Source: an uncultured Coriobacteriia bacterium (lineage in GTDB: Bacteria > Actinomycetota > Coriobacteriia > Coriobacteriales > QAMH01). Taken from it: 46,569 nt of DNA. The stretch covers positions 1 to 46,569 of the forward strand of contig CAOKAE010000013.1 of assembly GCA_948466335.1 (NCBI GenBank), in the 5' to 3' direction. This document shows, piece after piece, positions 42,985 through 46,569 of this stretch. Positions within the stretch are counted from its first letter, which is position 1. Each line of letters starts with the position of its first letter. A model generated the notes under the pieces. That model worked only from the letters and a program-made list of their open reading frames with translations. It ran no database searches and was not told the DNA's origin. Made by a program: the position numbers and the translations under genes.

Positions 42985-44033
42985 TCGATTGTGACGACCC
43001 AGCCCTCGGGGCCTTCGATCTCGCCGCTTTGGATGCCGGTGAGCGTCTCGCGCAGCTTGGTCATTACCGGGCCAGGCTTCTCCATGCCGCTGATCTCGAT
43101 GACCTCGTCGTTGTAGGTGATCTTTCCGACGGGGCTGATGACGGCTGCCGTGCCGCACAGGCCGGCCTCGACGAAGTCACCGGCCTCGACCTCGCTCATC
43201 TTGACGGGGCGCTCGTCGACCTTCATGCCGAGCATGTCGCGGGCGACGACCACGAGCGAACGGCGGGTGATGGAGGGGAGGATGGAGTCCGTGTGGCTCT
43301 GGGGCACGACGAGCGTACCCTCCTTGTTCACGAAGATGATGTTGGCGCCGCCGGCCTCCTCGACGTAGGTGCGGCTCTGCGAGTCGAGATAGAGGTTCTC
43401 GGCGAAGCCGTTGGCATGGGCCTCGACGTTGGCCTGCAGGCTCATGGCGTAGTTGAGGCCGGCCTTGATGTTACCGGTGCCACGCGGGGCTGCGCGGTCG
43501 TAGGCGCTCACGCAGATGTGGATGGGCACGGCGCCGCCCTTGTAGTAGGGGCCGACGGGCGTGACGAGGATGCGGAACTGGTACTCGTCAGCGGGTTTGA
43601 CGCCGATGACCTTGCCCGACGCGAACATGAACGGACGGATGTAGAGCGTCGCACCACTGCCGAAGGGCGGAACCCAGGCCTCGTTGGCCTTGACGACCTC
43701 CTTGACGGCCTCGATGAAGCGCTCCTTGGGGAAGGGCGGCATGCAGAGGCGTTCGGCGGTCTCGTACATGCGGTCGGCGTTGAGGTCGGGGCGGAAGCAG
43801 ACGATGGAGCCGTCTTCGGTGGTGTAGGCCTTGAGACCCTCGAAGCACTCCTGGCAATAATGCAGGATACCGGCGCACTCGCTGATGGTGATGCTATGGT
43901 CGGGCGTAAGCTCGCCCGCACCCCAGGCGCCATCCTTGTACTCACAGACGTAGCTGAAATCGGTCTCCATGTAGCTGAAGCTCAGCTCGCCCCAATCCAG
44001 GTCCTTCTTCTGCGTCACGGTAATCATCTCCAT
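42981..44033 (-). CDS. ilvE: Branched-chain amino acid aminotransferase
   Basis: 350 residues, fold type IV PLP enzyme. It has YCQECFEGLKAY at the N-terminal part, the PLP Lys in TGNIKAGLNYA, the LDSQSRTYVEEAGGANIIF region and the late SPVGKITYNDEVIEI. It transfers the amino group between glutamate and the keto acids of Leu, Ile and Val. The start at 44033 has AAGGG 3 nt upstream (Met3 at 44027 is possible). It is monocistronic, between an aconitase-family gene and the DUF4868-like gene. Confidence 0.92.
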   Translation of the reverse strand: MEMITVTQKKDLDWGELSFSYMETDFSYVCEYKDGAWGAGELTPDHSITISECAGILHYCQECFEGLKAYTTEDGSIVCFRPDLNADRMYETAERLCMPPFPKERFIEAVKEVVKANEAWVPPFGSGATLYIRPFMFASGKVIGVKPADEYQFRILVTPVGPYYKGGAVPIHICVSAYDRAAPRGTGNIKAGLNYAMSLQANVEAHANGFAENLYLDSQSRTYVEEAGGANIIFVNKEGTLVVPQSHTDSILPSITRRSLVVVARDMLGMKVDERPVKMSEVEAGDFVEAGLCGTAAVISPVGKITYNDEVIEISGMEKPGPVMTKLRETLTGIQSGEIEGPEGWVVTID

Positions 44034-44077
44034 TTTCCCTTGGCCGCGCCTTATGCGTGACTATCGATTCTATGCCA

Positions 44078-44112
44078 AATGAGACAAATATGTCTGACAC
44101 ATTTGTCTCATT
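44078..44112. repeat. ATGAGACA hairpin repeat, copy 3
   Basis: A perfect 12-bp inverted repeat (AATGAGACAAAT / ATTTGTCTCATT) with an 11-nt loop, 3 bp beyond the stop of the aconitase-family gene. It shares ATGAGACA..TGTCTCAT ends with the two copies near 33400. It probably serves as the 3'-end hairpin of that gene. Confidence 0.85.
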
Positions 44113-44114
44113 AT

Positions 44115-46397
44115 CTACTTGTTCCTGTTGTAGTTGATGAGGCAGCCCGCCTTGACGATGGCGCGCTCCTCGTTCGTCATGCCGGCAATGGAAAGCTCGA
44201 TTTCGCGTGCCGCCCCATCGGCAATGACGAAGGCGCGGATGGAGTCGAGCTCGCCGTCGAGTGTCTCGCGGATGTTCGGGACGAAGACCCAATCGCCCAC
44301 ATGGAATACGTCGGCGCTGCCCGCATACTGGAAGGGGAGCATGCCCCAGTTCATGCAGTTGCTGCGATAGCGCTTGGTGGCGTATTCCTCGACGATGTTA
44401 GCCAGGGCGCCGAGCACGCGCTGGCAGCTTGCCGCCTGCTCGCGGGCCGAGCCGTCGCCGGGCTTGCGCGCGTAGATGGTCGAGCCGAGCTCGATGGCCT
44501 GCGTATCGATGTCCTCGAAGCCGTCGATGCCGTGGATGGCCTCGTAGACTTCGGCAAGTTCGTCGGGCGTGGCACCGGTCAGACGCGCCTGCTCGAAGTC
44601 ACGCACCTGCTTGGCGCGACGCACGTAGTCGGGGTCGCGGCGCGAGAGCGTGAACTCGGCAAGACCGAGCGGGTTGGAGCGATACGAAGAGGTCTCGCCG
44701 CTCGGGATGAGCTCGTCGGTCGTCGTGACCTCGTCCTCGATTTTCGAGACGATGCGCAGCAGGACATTATCGGCCAGCGGCTCGAGCTCGGGCCAGTCCT
44801 TGATGTTGGGGCCGTAGCGCAGCTCCTGCTCCTCGTGGGGCTTGCCATATCCCCAGTACACGCGGGACTGGTAGGCGCGGTCGTCGTAGTTGTAGGCGGG
44901 GATGTCGCCCCAGCAGTCGAGCTCGGTCGCACTCGTGAGCACACCGCCGTTGGCGGCAGTCGCGGCAATCGAGCGGGCGTCCATGAGCGCCACGGCGGCC
45001 ATCTGGCCGTTTTGCGGCTTTGAGCCCTCGCGATTGGGGAAGTTGCGCGTCGCATGGCGAATGGACAGCGCGTTGTGCGCCGGGGTATCGCCCGCGCCGA
45101 AGCAGGGACCGCAAAACGCCGTGCGCACGATGGCACCGGCATCCATGAGGTCGGCGAGCAGACCCTTGCGGTCGAGGTCGACGAAGACGGGCTGCGAGGA
45201 CGGGTAGACCGAGAGGTAGAACTCGTCATAGCCGGTCGATGCCCCCTTGAGGGCATGGGCGGCTTCGACGATGTTGGAGTAGGTGCCTCCGGCGCATCCG
45301 GCGATGACGCCCTGCTGGCAGGCGAGCTTGCCGTCGTTTGTCACCTTGTCGAGCAAACTGAAGTGCGCGCGCCCCTCGGCGACCTTCTCGGCGGCAATCT
45401 CGGTCTCGCGCAGGATGTCCTCGAGATTCTCGTAGAGCGCGTCGATGGTATAGGCGTTGGAGGGGTGGAAGGGGAGTGCGATCATCGGCTTGATGGCCGA
45501 CAGGTCGACTTCGACGAGGGCATCGTAATAGGCGACGCGCGCGGGCTTGAGCTCGTGGTAGTCGTCACCGCGCCTGTGCAGCTCGAGCCATGCCTTGGTG
45601 TCGGCATCGGTCTGCCAGACGCTTGACAGACAGGTCGTCTCCGTCGTCATGACGTCGATGCCGTTGCGGTAATCGGTGGGAAGCGAGGCGATGCCGGGGC
45701 CGACGAACTCCATGACCTTGTTCTTCACGAAGCCGGACTTGTAGACGGCGCTCACGATGGCGAGCGCGACGTCCATGGGGCCCACGCCGGGCTGCGGTGC
45801 GCCCGTGAGATAGATTGCCACGACATCCGGGTAGTCGACGTCGTAGGTGTCGCCGAGCAGCTGCTTGTCGAGCTCGCCGCCACCCTCGCCGATGGCCATG
45901 GTGCCGAGGGCGCCATAGCGCGTGTGCGAGTCGCTACCGAGAATCATCTTGCCGCAGCCAGCGAAGTTCTCTCGCATGAACTGGTGGATGACGGCGATGT
46001 GGGGCGGGACGTAGATGCCGCCGTACTTCTTTGCAGCCGAGAGACCGAAGAAGTGGTCATCGTCGTTGATCGTGCCGCCGACGGCGCACAGCGAGTTGTG
46101 GCAGCAGGTGAGGACGTAGGGCAGCGGGAAGCGCTCCATGCCGGACGCGCGCGCGGTTTGGATGATGCCGACGTAGGTGATGTCATGGCTCGCCATCGCG
46201 TCGAACTTGATTCTGAGGTGCTCGGGATCGCTCGTGACGGTGTGCGAGCTGAGGATGCCATGGGCAATCGTACCCTCCTTGGCGTGCGCCTTCTCCTCGG
46301 GCGTGACACCGAGCTGGTCGAGACGGGACTCCTCGCCTTCGGGGACGAGTTGCGTTCCGTCAACGAGATAGACTCCCTTTTCGGTGAGTTTGACCAT
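44115..46397 (-). CDS. Aconitase-family hydratase (YbhJ-like)
   Basis: 760 residues. It has the three [4Fe-4S] cysteines of the family, in GCAGGTYSN and the pair CGPC ([11 protein letters not shown]), plus [13 protein letters not shown] and a C-terminal swivel domain with [13 protein letters not shown]. The length and overall pattern resemble the less-studied aconitase-like YbhJ group rather than AcnA/AcnB or LeuCD, so the substrate could be citrate or another hydroxy acid. AAAGGATG precedes the ATG. It is divergent from a transporter start at 46515; no other TCA-cycle gene is in view. Confidence 0.85.
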   Translation of the reverse strand: MVKLTEKGVYLVDGTQLVPEGEESRLDQLGVTPEEKAHAKEGTIAHGILSSHTVTSDPEHLRIKFDAMASHDITYVGIIQTARASGMERFPLPYVLTCCHNSLCAVGGTINDDDHFFGLSAAKKYGGIYVPPHIAVIHQFMRENFAGCGKMILGSDSHTRYGALGTMAIGEGGGELDKQLLGDTYDVDYPDVVAIYLTGAPQPGVGPMDVALAIVSAVYKSGFVKNKVMEFVGPGIASLPTDYRNGIDVMTTETTCLSSVWQTDADTKAWLELHRRGDDYHELKPARVAYYDALVEVDLSAIKPMIALPFHPSNAYTIDALYENLEDILRETEIAAEKVAEGRAHFSLLDKVTNDGKLACQQGVIAGCAGGTYSNIVEAAHALKGASTGYDEFYLSVYPSSQPVFVDLDRKGLLADLMDAGAIVRTAFCGPCFGAGDTPAHNALSIRHATRNFPNREGSKPQNGQMAAVALMDARSIAATAANGGVLTSATELDCWGDIPAYNYDDRAYQSRVYWGYGKPHEEQELRYGPNIKDWPELEPLADNVLLRIVSKIEDEVTTTDELIPSGETSSYRSNPLGLAEFTLSRRDPDYVRRAKQVRDFEQARLTGATPDELAEVYEAIHGIDGFEDIDTQAIELGSTIYARKPGDGSAREQAASCQRVLGALANIVEEYATKRYRSNCMNWGMLPFQYAGSADVFHVGDWVFVPNIRETLDGELDSIRAFVIADGAAREIELSIAGMTNEERAIVKAGCLINYNRNK

Positions 46398-46514
46398 AAA
46401 TCATCCTTTCAGTACGACACGATTCGGCATTTTGACGTGCGTTTTTGTTAGCCATGCCACACACGCAATGGTATAGTTAGCACTCGATTGTACTAAAGCG
46501 CTCTGGAATATCCT

Positions 46515-46569
46515 ATGGAACTTGGCCAAACACTTCCCATATGGAGCATCATTCCCTTCGCGGGCATGC
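46515..46569 (+). CDS. Transporter N-terminal fragment
   Basis: Eighteen codons before the window ends. The start ATG is preceded by GGAAT, and the encoded ELGQTLPIWSIIPFAGM is like the first helix of sodium:proton antiporter or citrate-type carriers. It is divergent from the aconitase-like gene, so a di- or tricarboxylate link is possible. Too short to assign. Confidence 0.5.
   Translation, partial: MELGQTLPIWSIIPFAGM

Noticed and set aside
46477-46485. TTAGCACTC, a half of the CIRCE heat-shock operator
   Set aside because: The matching half GAGTGCTAA is not present at the required 9-bp distance, so there is no HrcA site.

Overview
This 46.6 kb window is from a high-GC bacterial chromosome. 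The gene content points to an anaerobic, host-associated actinobacterium of the class Coriobacteriia (Eggerthellaceae or a relative). The reasons are several molybdopterin (DMSO-reductase family) operons, LysR and OFA-type MFS genes next to a molybdoenzyme, a bile-salt-hydrolase-type enzyme, large hybrid histidine kinases, a bacterial Elp3, and mixed leadered and leaderless genes. The assignment is inferred from content; there is no rRNA, and I saw no tRNA, CRISPR array, insertion sequence or prophage.

Layout. (1) 1-3400, minus strand: a tryptophan operon made of a TrpB2-type tryptophan synthase beta, a fused ECF S-component/ATPase and a second ATPase cut by the window edge. It is preceded by a trp attenuator with a 27-residue leader peptide carrying three consecutive Trp codons. 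(2) 3541-7573: a choloylglycine hydrolase, then a convergent two-receiver hybrid histidine kinase. (3) 7660-10982: a Na+/phosphate symporter behind an 11-bp-period direct-repeat array, followed by a PhoB/PhoR-like two-component pair. (4) 11064-15138: a small membrane protein, a CMD-cupin protein behind a MerR-type promoter, a diguanylate cyclase and an MFS pump. (5) 15341-24877: an AldA-like aldehyde dehydrogenase, then a LysR-MFS-molybdoenzyme-ferredoxin-MFS-zinc ribbon-DmsC-like cluster. That cluster resembles reductive dehydroxylase or acetylene-hydratase-type loci. (6) 24997-29479: a stand-alone GMP synthase ATP-pyrophosphatase, a hybrid kinase and a lipoprotein. (7) 29618-33362: a DmsABC-like operon whose catalytic subunit has no Tat signal. 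(8) 33469-38267: glnK-amt with GlnR-like boxes, rsmJ, a HIT protein, and a PanF-type symporter with its small partner. (9) 38264-40856: a Trm9-like methyltransferase divergent from Elp3, both apparently leaderless and sharing a palindromic pair of -10 boxes. (10) 40853-46569: murB, a DUF4868/KwaB-like protein, ilvE, an aconitase-family hydratase and the start of a transporter.

The most notable points are the Elp3/Trm9-like pair (a candidate bacterial route to mcm5U34 in tRNA), the trp attenuator over a salvage-and-transport operon, and three promoters with readable regulator architecture (PhoB-like, GlnR-like and MerR-like). The molybdoenzyme cluster of unknown substrate also stands out. All assignments come from reading the sequence and from knowledge of the families; no searches or folding calculations were run.
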